Positions 54,707 through 64,000 are shown, counted from the stretch's first letter. The stretch: 64,000 bases of DNA from Panacibacter microcysteis (GCF_015831355.1 NZ_JADWYR010000002.1:1-64000), one strand, 5' to 3'. Notes: generated from the letters alone by a model not told the origin. Made by a program: numbers and translations.

Positions 54707-55627
54707 TTAGTAATGTAAATTATAGAGGTATTCAACATCCTCTTTACGGCACAATTCTGTACCATGATTCATTGTTGCTGCGGAGCCACACATTACACCA
54801 TACTTTACGGCCTCTTGTAATGACCTGCCCGCTGCAATGCTGTAGACAATACCTGCAACCATACTATCGCCTGCGCCAACAGTACTTTTTCTTTTAACTA
54901 CGGGTGCAGCTATTCTTTCTGTAATGTCTTTGGTAACAAGCATAGCACCTGCTGCACCCATAGAGATAACGATTATCTCAACTTTTCCTGTAGCGATAAC
55001 TTTTTTTGCGGCTTCAACAGCGGTATCGGCATTCAATTCTTCATAGCCGGCAAATGCACTAAGTTCGCCAAGGTTTGGTTTCCACAAGTACATGCCTTCA
55101 TCCAGTGCATGCTTAATAGCCTCGCCTGATGTGTCAACAATATATTTTGTGTTTGTATTCTTTACCGTTTTGCCGAGCCTGGCATAGAAGTCTGCACTTA
55201 CACCCGGAGGCAGGCTGCCGCTTGCAATGACAAAATCTGCATTGATGCCGGCTACTGCTTTAATGCATTCGTCGAGTTCGTGCTGAGCTATATGCGGGCC
55301 TGGCATTCCAAAGCGAAACTGATTGCCTGAAGATGTTTCGTACACAATAAAATTTTCTCTTGTAAAATCTTTTATAGGTATGATAACCGGCTCAATTTTT
55401 TCTGCCCGCAGCAGGTCATGCAACATTATAGAAGCAGGACCACCGCCGAGATAAACCGGCGTTGATAAACCGCCAAGTTTTTGTATTGCACGACTGATAT
55501 TAATACCACCGCCACCGGGTTCAAACTTTGGTGTGGCACAGCGTAGTTTTTTTTCCGGTACCAGCCTGTCTATACTGCTGCTTTTGTCGATGCAGGGATT
55601 AATGGTAATAGTAACTATAGATGCCAT
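54707..55627 (-). CDS. PfkB-family hexose phosphate kinase
   Basis: A 306-residue ribokinase-fold sugar kinase of the 1-phosphofructokinase/PfkB/tagatose-6-phosphate kinase group. From ATG 55627 it begins MASIVTITINPCIDKSSSID, then substrate-binding KFEPGGGGINISRAIQKLGG, IASGSLPPGVSADFYARL, the KPN motif in MYLWKPNLGELSAFAG, and the ATP/anion-hole signature STVGAGDSMVAGIVYSI with the catalytic Asp. E. coli Pfk-2-like function is the simplest guess, but tagatose-6-phosphate or fructose-1-phosphate are possible. The upstream frame to 55648 adds seven residues. Confidence 0.88.
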   Translation of the reverse strand: MASIVTITINPCIDKSSSIDRLVPEKKLRCATPKFEPGGGGINISRAIQKLGGLSTPVYLGGGPASIMLHDLLRAEKIEPVIIPIKDFTRENFIVYETSSGNQFRFGMPGPHIAQHELDECIKAVAGINADFVIASGSLPPGVSADFYARLGKTVKNTNTKYIVDTSGEAIKHALDEGMYLWKPNLGELSAFAGYEELNADTAVEAAKKVIATGKVEIIVISMGAAGAMLVTKDITERIAAPVVKRKSTVGAGDSMVAGIVYSIAAGRSLQEAVKYGVMCGSAATMNHGTELCRKEDVEYLYNLHY

Positions 55628-55852
55628 GGTTATTTTTTTCAGCTTCAATGATAGGAAATATAGTTTGACCAGCTATACGTTTTTTTCTTTTTTGCGATGA
55701 TGTATTTGTAAGTGATTTTAGAAGAATAAAATTTTATATAGCCTTTACTTTTTCTGTATTTTTATAATGATCTTTAAGTGATAAGCATAACAGCGTATAA
55801 GCCTCCAACGGTACGTAATTATTAACCAGGCTACAAAAAGACCGGCTGACCA

Positions 55853-58800
55853 ATGGGTTTACAGGAACAAATTAATGCCTTAGACAAAGGACGTTTCAGT
55901 GAGTTGTTGGAGCATTTAAAAAAAAGAGCGGTATTTCTTCTTGACCAAAGTGGTAACATTCTTAGTGCTAATAAGGATGCTGAGCATCTTATGGGCTGTG
56001 CCATGCAGGATTTGTATGGGCTGACTTTTTTTGTATTATATGATATTGCGGGTGTTAAGCGGGATGATTATCTGAACGCAATGCGCATTGCTGCGGAAAC
56101 AGGCAACTTTATTAAAGAAGATACCTGTATGAAGCAGGGAGAAAAGTATCACCTGGTAACGCATCTTTTGTCCCTTCCCGACCTGCAAGGCGAACCCCAA
56201 CATTACTCGCTTGTGTTAACGGTTATGCCGCAACGCTCCAACCAAATTACCAATGCGCTACACCTTGCGGGACTTGTAGAAAGAACAACCGATCCAATTT
56301 TCTCTACGGATATTGATTTCAATATTACCAGCTGGAATAGTGCGGCTGAAAAGATCTATGGTTATAAAAAAAGCGAGGCAATCGGAAAACAACTCAAGGC
56401 TATCTTAAGACCACAAATGGATGAAGAAGCTTTTAAAGAGATTGATAATAGTATGAAAGAAAAAGGCTTCTGGCTTGGGGAAGCCGCGCACCTTTCAAAA
56501 GAAAGTGTGCCGATCGATGTTGAAGAATCAATTTCATTTACAAAAGATGGTAGTGGAAATGTAGACGGCTTTGTGTGGGTATGCCGCGATATAACTGCCA
56601 TTAAGAAAAGTGAGCATGAAAAGCTAAAGCTTTTAAAGCTGCTAGAGAACACGACTGATGGCATGTATACGGCTACGAAAGATAACCTGATTACAAGCTG
56701 GAACCATGCAGCAGAGCGGATGTATGGCTACAAGGCTGCTGAGGTAATTGGTAAAAGGCTGGACGAAGTGCTGCAGCCACAGATACAGTCAGATATGTTG
56801 TCGCTGATAAGGGGTATTATACAAAAGACGGGCCGCTGGAAGGGGGAGGTAGTGCACAAGAAAAAAGACGGCAACCTTATTCCTGTGCTCATATCTGTAA
56901 ACGTGGTGCATGAAAATGATGGGGAAATAAGTGAATTTCTTTGCGTATGTACAGATATTACTGAAGTGAAGCAAAGCCAGGAAGCACTTGGAAAAATGCA
57001 GGAAGCCATTACCAGGCTGACACAGGAAAAATTGGATAAAAGCCTGCGCGAAATAAAAGATTACCGGTATGCACTGGATGCTTCCTGCTTAGTGGTAATT
57101 ACAGATGCACAGGGATATATAAAATACGCCAACAATAATTTTTGTACCCGTTCATTATATGAAGCGCCTGAATTAACAACAGGCAACTATCATATGATGG
57201 ATGCAATGCTTTTTCATAAGGCTGAAAAAGGGAGAATATGGGAAACGATTTCATCCGGCGGCATATGGAAAGGTGAAGTAAAGAATAAAGCAAAAGACGA
57301 TTCGTTTTTTTGGGAAGAAGCTACCATTGTACCTTTTTTAAATGAATCGAACAAGCCATACCAATATTTGAAAATTGGTGTGGATATAACAGAAAAGAAA
57401 AAGGCCGAAGAAGCATACAGGCACAGCGAAGAAATGCGCAGCCTTATTTTCAGATCTGCTTTTGATGCGATCATTGGTGTGTCTGCGGAAGGAAAGATTA
57501 TTATGTGGAATATACAGGCCGAGAAAATTTTTGGCTGGTCGCAGGCCGATGCGCTGGGCAAAGATTTTGAAGCACTGATTATTCCGGAAAGACACAGAAT
57601 GCGTGACAGGCATATACTGGATACGTATATAAACACAGGCACGTCGGAGGTCTTTAATAAAGTACTTGAAGTAAATCTTTTAAACAGTACAGGAAAAGAA
57701 TTCCCGGTAGAGTTTGCCATCATTCCAATTAAGCAGGGCAAGCATGAATTTTTCTGTGCTTTTATAAGAGACAATACGCAAAGGAAACTATGGGAAAAAG
57801 AGTTGCAGGACGCGGCCCAGAAGTATAAGATGCTTTTTGATAATAATCCTTTGCCCATGTGGATGTTTACGCTGCCGGAGCGAAGTATAATAGAGGTGAA
57901 TAAAGCAGCATGTGAGCACTACGGTTATACACGGGAAGAGTTTCTCAATCTTAGTGTGCTTGATATGCGGCCGAAGGAAGAGGTGCAAAGATTTTTGGAA
58001 GATGTAAAGCAGCTATCACCGGAAGTACGCACAGCAGGTGTATGGAAGCATAAGAGAAAAGATGGTACAATAATAAGCGTGGAAATATTTAAAGATGATA
58101 TTGTTTATAAAGGCAAGCAGGTAAGGCTGGTGCTTGCCAACGATATTACTGAAAAGCTTTTAACAGCAGACAAACTAAAGGATTCTCATAATGAATTGAG
58201 GGATCTTGCATCTCATTTGCAGGACATCAGGGAAGAGGAACGTGCGGTAATAGCCAGGGAAATACATGACGAACTCGGTCAGCAAATTACAGGTTTGAAA
58301 ATGGATGTTTCATGGATTGCAAAAAGATTGCAAACAGAAGACAACACCATACAACAAAAGATTAAAAGCGTGCTGAACTTACTTGATGAGACGGTGAAAA
58401 CAGTGCGCAAAATTGCTACAGAATTAAGGCCAAGCATACTCGACGACCTTGGCCTGATTGATGCACTGCAGTGGTATAGCCTGGAATTTGAGAAAAGATT
58501 TGCCATAACGGTAAGTTTTCGCACAATGGTGGAAGATATAAAAGTAAGTAAGCACACGTCAATAGGGCTATTCAGGATTTACCAGGAATCTCTTACAAAC
58601 GTTGCTAGACATGCCCAGGCCTCATTTGTGCATGCCGATATAAGGATACAGGACGGTGAAATTATTCTAACGATCAAAGACAATGGTAAGGGTTTTGATG
58701 CAGAAATTACAAGGAACAAAAAAACGCTTGGCTTGTTAGGCATGAAGGAAAGAACATTGATGATGGGAGGCATTTACGAAATAAGCAGCAGATTGGGCGC

Positions 58801-58858
58801 AGGTACTACAGTTACAGTATCTGTACCACTCTTAACAGAAAAACCTTTAGAAAAATAA
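55853..58858 (+). CDS. Multi-PAS sensor histidine kinase (NarX/LiaS type)
   Basis: A 1001-residue kinase without membrane segments, so a cytoplasmic sensor. It carries about six PAS domains (residues roughly 15-125, 138-252, 263-375, 400-518, 525-645, 653-775), several with near-identical SWNxAAExxYGYK or WNIQAEKIFGW entry motifs and PAC ends such as VCRDITAIKKSE. It then has a HisKA_3 dimerisation domain with the phosphorylated His at about residue 805 (AREIHDELGQQITGLKMDVS) and an HATPase domain (YQESLTNVARHAQAS, DNGKGFDAE, GLLGMKERTLMMGG). The response regulator follows after 6 bp. The signals sensed are unknown; no haem or FMN motif is obvious. Confidence 0.92.
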   Translation: MGLQEQINALDKGRFSELLEHLKKRAVFLLDQSGNILSANKDAEHLMGCAMQDLYGLTFFVLYDIAGVKRDDYLNAMRIAAETGNFIKEDTCMKQGEKYHLVTHLLSLPDLQGEPQHYSLVLTVMPQRSNQITNALHLAGLVERTTDPIFSTDIDFNITSWNSAAEKIYGYKKSEAIGKQLKAILRPQMDEEAFKEIDNSMKEKGFWLGEAAHLSKESVPIDVEESISFTKDGSGNVDGFVWVCRDITAIKKSEHEKLKLLKLLENTTDGMYTATKDNLITSWNHAAERMYGYKAAEVIGKRLDEVLQPQIQSDMLSLIRGIIQKTGRWKGEVVHKKKDGNLIPVLISVNVVHENDGEISEFLCVCTDITEVKQSQEALGKMQEAITRLTQEKLDKSLREIKDYRYALDASCLVVITDAQGYIKYANNNFCTRSLYEAPELTTGNYHMMDAMLFHKAEKGRIWETISSGGIWKGEVKNKAKDDSFFWEEATIVPFLNESNKPYQYLKIGVDITEKKKAEEAYRHSEEMRSLIFRSAFDAIIGVSAEGKIIMWNIQAEKIFGWSQADALGKDFEALIIPERHRMRDRHILDTYINTGTSEVFNKVLEVNLLNSTGKEFPVEFAIIPIKQGKHEFFCAFIRDNTQRKLWEKELQDAAQKYKMLFDNNPLPMWMFTLPERSIIEVNKAACEHYGYTREEFLNLSVLDMRPKEEVQRFLEDVKQLSPEVRTAGVWKHKRKDGTIISVEIFKDDIVYKGKQVRLVLANDITEKLLTADKLKDSHNELRDLASHLQDIREEERAVIAREIHDELGQQITGLKMDVSWIAKRLQTEDNTIQQKIKSVLNLLDETVKTVRKIATELRPSILDDLGLIDALQWYSLEFEKRFAITVSFRTMVEDIKVSKHTSIGLFRIYQESLTNVARHAQASFVHADIRIQDGEIILTIKDNGKGFDAEITRNKKTLGLLGMKERTLMMGGIYEISSRLGAGTTVTVSVPLLTEKPLEK

Positions 58859-58864
58859 CACACC

Positions 58865-59494
58865 ATGCTGAGGATATTAATTGCAGATGATCATACGGTG
58901 GTAAGGCGCGGACTTAAGCAGATTTTGCTGGAGGAATTTTCCAGCGCATTCATTGATGAAGCAGCCGATGCAGAAACGCTTTTGAGTAAAATAGCCAAAG
59001 AAGAATGGGACGTGGTTATTTCAGATCTTTCCATGCCTGGAAGATCGGGTATCGAAGCGTTGCAACAAATAAAATTAACACACCCCAGGTTGCCTGTTTT
59101 GATACTGAGTGTGCACGCAGAAGAACACTATGCGGTACGGGTGCTTAAAGCCGGGGCTTCAGGATATGTAAACAAAGAATCTGCACCGGAAGAATTGATA
59201 AAAGCTGTGCACAGGTTGCTGTTAGGAAAAAAATACATAACTGCAACCATAGCAGAACAACTTGCTTCAACGCTTGATAAGGATAATGAAAAACCTTTAC
59301 ACGAATACCTGTCTGACAGGGAGTTTGAAGTTTTAAAATTACTGGCCGCCGGCAAATCCGTTTCAGATATTGCCACACAGATGAGTTTAAGTGTTACTAC
59401 CGTAAGTACATACAGGGCCAGGATAATGGCCAAGATGAATCTTAAAACCAATGCTGACCTGACTTTGTATGCGGTACAGCATAATCTTATCTGA
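58865..59494 (+). CDS. NarL/FixJ-family response regulator
   Basis: A 209-residue regulator. The receiver domain has acidic pocket DD (residues 8-9), phosphoacceptor D54 in VISDLSMPGRSG, the switch Ser in LILSVHAEEHYA and the conserved Lys in GYVNKESAPEEL. The C-terminal LuxR-type helix-turn-helix (residues about 145-205) reads LSDREFEVLKLLAAGKSVSD, MSLSVTTVSTYRARIMAKMN. It starts 6 bp after the kinase stop and is its obvious partner. Targets are not deducible. Confidence 0.93.
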   Translation: MLRILIADDHTVVRRGLKQILLEEFSSAFIDEAADAETLLSKIAKEEWDVVISDLSMPGRSGIEALQQIKLTHPRLPVLILSVHAEEHYAVRVLKAGASGYVNKESAPEELIKAVHRLLLGKKYITATIAEQLASTLDKDNEKPLHEYLSDREFEVLKLLAAGKSVSDIATQMSLSVTTVSTYRARIMAKMNLKTNADLTLYAVQHNLI

Positions 59495-59731
59495 TGCAAC
59501 ACGGGCCGGTGATTGTTTGCCAAACAAACGGCTATTATATAAATAATTCCCAGGCTGATTTTTTTGTCAGCATAGGCACTCTTATACTTAACCTTCCGCA
59601 TTTTAAACTGCATGACCGATGTAGGATTTTCCTGATTAAACTGTGTAGTAATCGTACTACAATAAACCTGCTATTAGCACTATTTTTTTGTATAATATAT
59701 AAAGATATGTTTGCAATAATCCGTAGTTAAC

Positions 59732-60100
59732 ATGCAATACTCAGGTAAAATGGTACTGATTGTAGATGATTCTTATCTCATCATTGAACGAGTAAAAGAT
59801 ATGCTTAGTGAAATAGTAAGTACTGAGCATATGTTGCATGCACATACCTATATAGATGGTGTGGAAATGTTGGCAAAAAAAACTCCTGATGTTTTAATTC
59901 TTGATATAAATCTGCCTGATACCAATGGTATAGAACTACTTAGATTGGTAAAAAGTAAATACCCAGCCATAATAGTTATTATGCTTACCAACCAGGGCGG
60001 GGATTATTACCGGCAGCTGTGTCTTAAAATAGGTGCCGATCATTTCATTGATAAGTCTAAAGACTTTGATCTGCTGCCCGAGATTTTTGTAAGCCTCTGA
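59732..60100 (+). CDS. Stand-alone receiver-domain protein (CheY-like)
   Basis: A 122-residue single receiver domain: VDD (residues 11-13), phosphoacceptor D58 in VLILDINLPDTNGIEL, Thr in IIVIMLTNQGGDYYRQ, and Lys in HFIDKSKDFDLLPE. It has no output domain, so it probably acts by protein contact or in a phosphorelay with the upstream kinase. It lies 237 bp downstream of the NarL-type regulator with no clear terminator between, so co-transcription is possible. Confidence 0.88.
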   Translation: MQYSGKMVLIVDDSYLIIERVKDMLSEIVSTEHMLHAHTYIDGVEMLAKKTPDVLILDINLPDTNGIELLRLVKSKYPAIIVIMLTNQGGDYYRQLCLKIGADHFIDKSKDFDLLPEIFVSL

Positions 60101-60144
60101 GGCTGTTCTTCCCACAGCTGCCACAATGATATACTGATGAACGG

Positions 60145-60157
60145 AATGCGACGCAAG
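60145..60157 (-). repeat. Dispersed intergenic repeat, type B copy 8 (degenerate)
   Basis: Only AATGCGACGCAAG of the core is retained. It lies in the 60101-60587 gap, which otherwise holds the hairpin at 60461. Confidence 0.45.
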
Positions 60158-60460
60158 GGACGATGCCACAGGGTTACTGCAGCCTGTAACCATAAGAATG
60201 TGTAGTAAATACACTACAACGCATGAATAAAAATTAGTACCTCAAATACACAGATTGCTCTATTTTTTTGGGCAGTATTACACAGTTACTTTGTATTGCA
60301 TTTAGGAAATATAAATAAGCGCTTTAAGTACAGGGTTACCGCCGAAGATATTACTCCTGAAGAACCGATAATAGCAAACCCCCGATAGTTAATGTACATG
60401 AGATGTGTTGAAGCGATGTGTGTTTGAATTGTGAGAGAGATTAGTGATGCATGTAACGTA

Positions 60461-60498
60461 AAGGTGAAAATGGCCACCTGTAACATGGTGGCCCTCAC
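60461..60498 (+). other. Hairpin in the leader of the receiver-like gene
   Basis: GGCCACC (60472-60478) pairs with GGTGGCC (60487-60493). GTGA just outside on the left can pair with TCAC on the right across small bulges. There is no T-run, so it is not a simple terminator; it may be a leader RNA structure or a protein-binding operator about 90 bp before the start at 60588. Confidence 0.45.
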
Positions 60499-60587
60499 CA
60501 ATACAATTCCTGAGGACTAAAATTTTAATCATGACCGGAGTGAAGACGTTTTTTACAATATCTGTGGATATAACCAAAACTACTTTT

Positions 60588-60971
60588 ATGCACGTACTAA
60601 TTATTGCCGATAACGATCAGCACCTCGAATGGATCAAATCTCCACTGCAGGCAACAGGTTTATCAATCAATGTAATTTATGCACATTCAATAAGAGAGGC
60701 CATGTCTCTTTTAAAATCTGTAAAATTTGATATGATCCTGTATGATCTTGCGTTTTCTGAAAAAGGTATGGCCGAAAATTTTACACGGCTTTATGCATCC
60801 GGCTCAAAGGCGCCACTGGTAGTACTTACAGAAGCTTTTGGAGATCCTGAAGCTGCACAGGCCTTACAATTTGGTGCGGCAACACATATTGTAAAAGACA
60901 GGCAACGTGTTTCTGTAATGGCCGAGTCTTTTAAAAACATACTCCTTCAACGTGATATTGTCTATAATTGA
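60588..60971 (+). CDS. Degenerate receiver-domain protein
   Basis: A 127-residue CheY-like domain starting MHVLIIADNDQHLEWIKSPL (ATG 60588; an ATG at 60531 adds 19 residues outside the fold). The acidic pair is DND, the putative phosphoacceptor is D53 in MILYDLAFSEKG, followed by LVVLTEAFGDPE with Thr and HIVKDRQRVS with Lys. The usual P-G/N after D53 is lost (LAFSEKGMAENF), so phosphorylation may be altered. It is separated from the upstream receiver gene by a 487-bp gap and ends at a terminator. Confidence 0.75.
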   Translation: MHVLIIADNDQHLEWIKSPLQATGLSINVIYAHSIREAMSLLKSVKFDMILYDLAFSEKGMAENFTRLYASGSKAPLVVLTEAFGDPEAAQALQFGAATHIVKDRQRVSVMAESFKNILLQRDIVYN

Positions 60972-61006
60972 GTTTACTATTTTTAAGGGTACGGAACTAA
61001 AACACA

Positions 61007-61042
61007 AAACAGCAACTGAAACGAGTTGCTGTTTTTTTATTT
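61007..61042 (+). terminator. Rho-independent terminator
   Basis: Stem AAACAGCAACT / AGTTGCTGTTT (61007-61017, 61024-61034) is followed by a T-rich tail. Confidence 0.9.
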
Positions 61043-61086
61043 TTACATTGTACATATAATTACATGCACCTAATAAAGCGAGGCAG

Positions 61087-62484
61087 ATGAAACCTTTTCT
61101 TAACGAAGATTTTTTACTGGACAATACGATTTCGCAGGAGTTATACCACAATTATGCGAAGCAAATGCCTGTAATCGATTACCACTGCCACCTGCCGCCG
61201 AAAGAAATAGCCAGCGACATGCAGTTTGATAATCTTACGCAGGTATGGCTTGCCGGCGATCATTATAAATGGAGGGCTATGCGTGCAAACGGTGTTGATG
61301 AAAGTTTTATTACCGGTACAAGAACTGACGAAGAAAAGTTTATGCAGTGGGCCGCCACCGTTCCATATACAATGCGCAATCCGCTTTACCACTGGACACA
61401 CCTGGAACTGCAGCGGTATTTTAACATTCATGACCTGCTAAATAAGGAGTCGGCTGTAAAAGTTTACCATGATTGTAATGCACTGCTGCAGTCCAAAGCA
61501 TACAGTGTTCAAAACCTGCTGCGCAGCATGAATGTGGAAGTTGTTTGTACAACAGATGATCCTGCTGATGATCTGCAGTATCACAGTCAAATAAAAGCAC
61601 AGCCTTTTGGCACAAAGGTTTTACCTGCTTTCAGGCCAGATGCAGCAATGAATATTGATCACGCAAACTTTAATGCATACGTAGATAAAATTGCAGCAAC
61701 AACAAACAAAGAAATAGCAACACTTGATCAATATGTAGACGCTCTTAAAGAAAGACATGATTTTTTTGCCACACAAGGCTGCACCATTGCAGACCATGGC
61801 CTGGAAGAAATTTATGCTGAAGACTTTACCCGGGCAGAGATCAGCAGCATTTTTTCGAAGCGCAGAAGCAATATTGCAACAGGCTATGCAGAACAACGTA
61901 AATTCAAGTCTTATATGCTGTTGCTTTTTGCAGAGTGGAATCATGAAAAGCAGTGGGTGCAACAGTTTCACCTGGGCGCTTTGCGCAACAACAATACCAG
62001 GCTGCTCAAGCAGATTGGTGCCGATTGCGGGGGCGATTCCATCGGCGATTTTCCGCAGGCAAAAACCTTGTCCACTTTCTTAAACAGGCTGGAAAGCAAT
62101 CAAAAGCTTACCAAAACAATCCTTTACAACCTCAATCCTGCAGATAACGAAGTGTTCGCTACTATGATCGGTAACTTCAATGATGGCTCTGTAGCAGGCA
62201 AGGTACAGTGGGGTTCCGCATGGTGGTTTTTAGACCAGAAAGATGGCATGACAAAGCAGCTAAACACTTTGTCAAATATGGGCTTGCTCAGCCGGTTTGT
62301 GGGTATGCTTACAGACTCACGAAGTTTTCTTTCTTACCCGCGCCACGAGTATTTCAGGCGCATACTATGCAACCTTTTTGGTACTGAAATTCAAAAAGGA
62401 GAGTTGCCTGGCGATATACCGTGGATCGGGAAAATGATACAGGATATTTGTTACCACAACGCAAAGCAATACTTCAACTGGTAA
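61087..62484 (+). CDS. uxaC: Glucuronate isomerase
   Basis: A 465-residue uronate isomerase converting D-glucuronate to D-fructuronate (and galacturonate to tagaturonate). It has the amidohydrolase-fold metal motif HCHLPPKEIASDMQF, then WLAGDHYKWRAMRANGVDE, and CTTDDPADDLQYH. Further signatures are FATQGCTIADHGLEE, MLLLFAEWNHEKQWVQQFHL, and the C-terminal MLTDSRSFLSYPRHEYFRRI. Length is standard. No other hexuronate genes (uxuA, uxuB) flank it in the window, so the pathway must be completed elsewhere. Confidence 0.95.
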   Translation: MKPFLNEDFLLDNTISQELYHNYAKQMPVIDYHCHLPPKEIASDMQFDNLTQVWLAGDHYKWRAMRANGVDESFITGTRTDEEKFMQWAATVPYTMRNPLYHWTHLELQRYFNIHDLLNKESAVKVYHDCNALLQSKAYSVQNLLRSMNVEVVCTTDDPADDLQYHSQIKAQPFGTKVLPAFRPDAAMNIDHANFNAYVDKIAATTNKEIATLDQYVDALKERHDFFATQGCTIADHGLEEIYAEDFTRAEISSIFSKRRSNIATGYAEQRKFKSYMLLLFAEWNHEKQWVQQFHLGALRNNNTRLLKQIGADCGGDSIGDFPQAKTLSTFLNRLESNQKLTKTILYNLNPADNEVFATMIGNFNDGSVAGKVQWGSAWWFLDQKDGMTKQLNTLSNMGLLSRFVGMLTDSRSFLSYPRHEYFRRILCNLFGTEIQKGELPGDIPWIGKMIQDICYHNAKQYFNW

Positions 62485-62539
62485 TGTTTCATCGTTGTAA
62501 AAAATAATGTAGCCGGCAGCAGTGCAGGTGGCATCAACT

Positions 62540-62559
62540 GTTGTGTCACTCACTTGTAC
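62540..62559 (+). repeat. Dispersed intergenic repeat, type A copy 10
   Basis: Exact core with GCCGGC 22 nt upstream. It is the only clear structure in the 62485-62907 gap. Confidence 0.85.
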
Positions 62560-62907
62560 GTTCCGTTAATAATGAGCAAGGTGCGGTCGTCTGCAGCTTT
62601 AAACATTTTAAACGTTCATATATTTTTTTAGGCGAATATTAATTTTGTATATGTTTAGGGCGGCATAATTTTACACACAGAATCCGTATCATGAAAAAAT
62701 GCAGCAAAGCCCTTCAACGTCCTTTTTAGCTTCACGCAATTTTTCCCGATACATACTAATTAAAAACAAAAGATCAGCTTATCAGCGGTTAATGATGCTA
62801 AGTTACCGCCCATAGTAAGTTGTGATTTTATATCGTGTTGTTTCCCGGTTTTATCCAGCATAAACCGACGAAGTAATACAAGATCTGTCATCCTAAAAAA
62901 CGTAACT

Positions 62908-64000
62908 ATGAACCAAAGCTATGTCTGTAAAGGGCGTGCTTTTATTTCCATGCCTTCATTGACTGTTCTCTTACTATCTGCACTATTTTTTACACTTCTT
63001 CAGTCTGTAAACGCACAACAAGCAACGAGTACTATACCGGTAAGTATCGGAAGACAATGCGGTACAACTTCAGGCACTGCAGATTCTGTTATGTACTTTG
63101 TGTACAATAAAAACCTTTCCACCATCAACAGGTTATCAGCCTGCAAACCTGATCTCGCATCTCCGGGCCTGGCCAGCAGTGCAACCAGCGTAAGTTTCAA
63201 CTCTGCTGACCAGTATTTATATATGGTTCGCTACAGAACTGTAAACGGTGTACCTACTTCTTATGTATGGAGATGGGCGCCTAACTCATGCCCGGCGGGT
63301 GCTTTGCCTGTATACCAGACATACACCAACCAGGCTATTGCCGGTTTGGATTTCGATGCCAACGGTATGGGTTACCAGATCATCTTTACAGGTGCATCAG
63401 CCCCATATGGCCTCGCTTTACAACAAATCGATTTTACTACCGGAACCTTTGGTCCAATAAAAAATATTGATCTTAAAGGAAAGAAAGTTTATACGCAGAA
63501 TGGCGATCTTGTTATAACGCCCGGCAACCAGTTCTTAATGGTGTGGGATAACAAATATTTTAGTTTAAACTACAGTGCATACAGCACATCAACCCCGCTC
63601 GCTGCAACTTATATAGATACAGTTACACTTACAGGTTCTTCCAAACTGGTAGGCCTTGCCTATGCGCAGGGCAAGCTTGTGGGCAGCGCATCCAGGGATG
63701 GTAGTGGCGTGTGTGGTTATTACGATTTTAATATCATTAATGGTAAACTCACCAATCTTGTTGAAGGCCCCATGCTGCAATACTCTGCCGATATGACCAA
63801 TATTACATCTGGCATAGGTTCAGCAAAAAGACTTGTATCAGCTACGCCGGTAAGTGCAGGCGTGTATGATCTTACATATGATATACGTGTAGAAAATTTT
63901 GGTGATTTCCAGATATCAAACCTGCAGGTACAGGAAGATCTTACAACGATTCACCCGCTTGGTGCTGCAGCCATTTCCAACGTAAGTACAGAATGGGTAC
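62908..64000 (+). CDS. Secreted repeat/DUF11-like protein, truncated by window end
   Basis: An open frame of 364 codons runs past the right edge. It starts MNQSYVCKGRAFISMPSLTV, with a long signal peptide ending in LLQSVNAQQ (about residue 33). The body is beta-rich, with strands such as ADSVMYFVYNKNLSTINRLS, YMVRYRTVNGVPTSYVWRWA, AGLDFDANGMGYQIIFTGAS and QNGDLVITPGNQFL, like a repeat propeller. Near the edge SAGVYDLTYDIRVENFGDFQ and NLQVQEDLTTIHPL match the beginning of a DUF11/adhesin repeat, so the full protein is probably a large surface protein. The C-terminus, and any type IX sorting domain, is outside the window. Confidence 0.7.
   Translation, partial: MNQSYVCKGRAFISMPSLTVLLLSALFFTLLQSVNAQQATSTIPVSIGRQCGTTSGTADSVMYFVYNKNLSTINRLSACKPDLASPGLASSATSVSFNSADQYLYMVRYRTVNGVPTSYVWRWAPNSCPAGALPVYQTYTNQAIAGLDFDANGMGYQIIFTGASAPYGLALQQIDFTTGTFGPIKNIDLKGKKVYTQNGDLVITPGNQFLMVWDNKYFSLNYSAYSTSTPLAATYIDTVTLTGSSKLVGLAYAQGKLVGSASRDGSGVCGYYDFNIINGKLTNLVEGPMLQYSADMTNITSGIGSAKRLVSATPVSAGVYDLTYDIRVENFGDFQISNLQVQEDLTTIHPLGAAAISNVSTEWV

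Overview
The window reads as chromosome of a Bacteroidota bacterium, most likely of the Chitinophagaceae. I base this on the type IX secretion sortase PorU beside a PorV/PorQ-family barrel, several TonB-dependent receptors with N-terminal carboxypeptidase-regulatory domains, a DUF2723 giant membrane protein, head-GIN and YhcH-type proteins, and the gene order rpsU - xerC - hpf. The species assignment is inference.

The left 10.9 kb is accessory DNA. Positions 1-6570 hold an integron-like array of gene cassettes: short single-gene units (ATP-grasp, unknown secreted protein, PIG-L deacetylase, amidohydrolase, helix-hairpin-helix protein) separated by imperfectly palindromic attC-like sites. At each cassette the box at its left junction (GTTRRRY type) is the reverse complement of the box that opens its own 3' site. 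This holds exactly for three cassettes and with one mismatch for a fourth, and it is the signature of cassettes that were once circles. No integron integrase lies in the window. One attC-like site (2989-4411) is split by an IS110-family element (about 3022-4367). Its non-coding left end appears to encode a bridge RNA: its four guide segments match the two target flanks and the two element ends in the expected geometry. The transposase has an in-frame TGA. From 7.1 to 9.5 kb come phage/plasmid-like remnants (a broken DUF932 gene, small unknown proteins). Then follows a tyrosine integrase split by a one-base homopolymer frameshift, 82 bp from the 3' end of an initiator tRNA-fMet, the probable island integration site.

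From 11 kb onward the content is core-like. A TPP riboswitch precedes a TonB receptor (12.0-14.5 kb). Next come MtaB, the DUF2723 protein, a PorV-like protein, PorU and an RDD protein, followed by a secreted NHL-repeat protein, hpf/xerC/rpsU, pyrD and terC. Then come two envelope lipid/glycan gene pairs (PAP2 with a GT39-type transferase; a flippase-like protein with a GT2), a MoaD-like protein paired with a BNR-repeat protein, and a second TonB receptor. A SAM-I riboswitch leads metY-metX-hom (methionine synthesis). The right end has a thiolase, YhcH, a PfkB-type kinase, a multi-PAS histidine kinase with its NarL-type regulator, two small receiver-domain proteins, glucuronate isomerase, and a secreted protein cut by the window edge.

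A dispersed intergenic repeat family (18 recognised copies, core TTGYGTCRCWCWCTTGTAC) occupies many intergenic gaps from 11.9 to 62.6 kb but is absent from the left 11 kb, which supports foreign origin of the left block. The repeat overlaps the apparent 5' ends of several genes and misleads start calls (porU, mtaB, metX).
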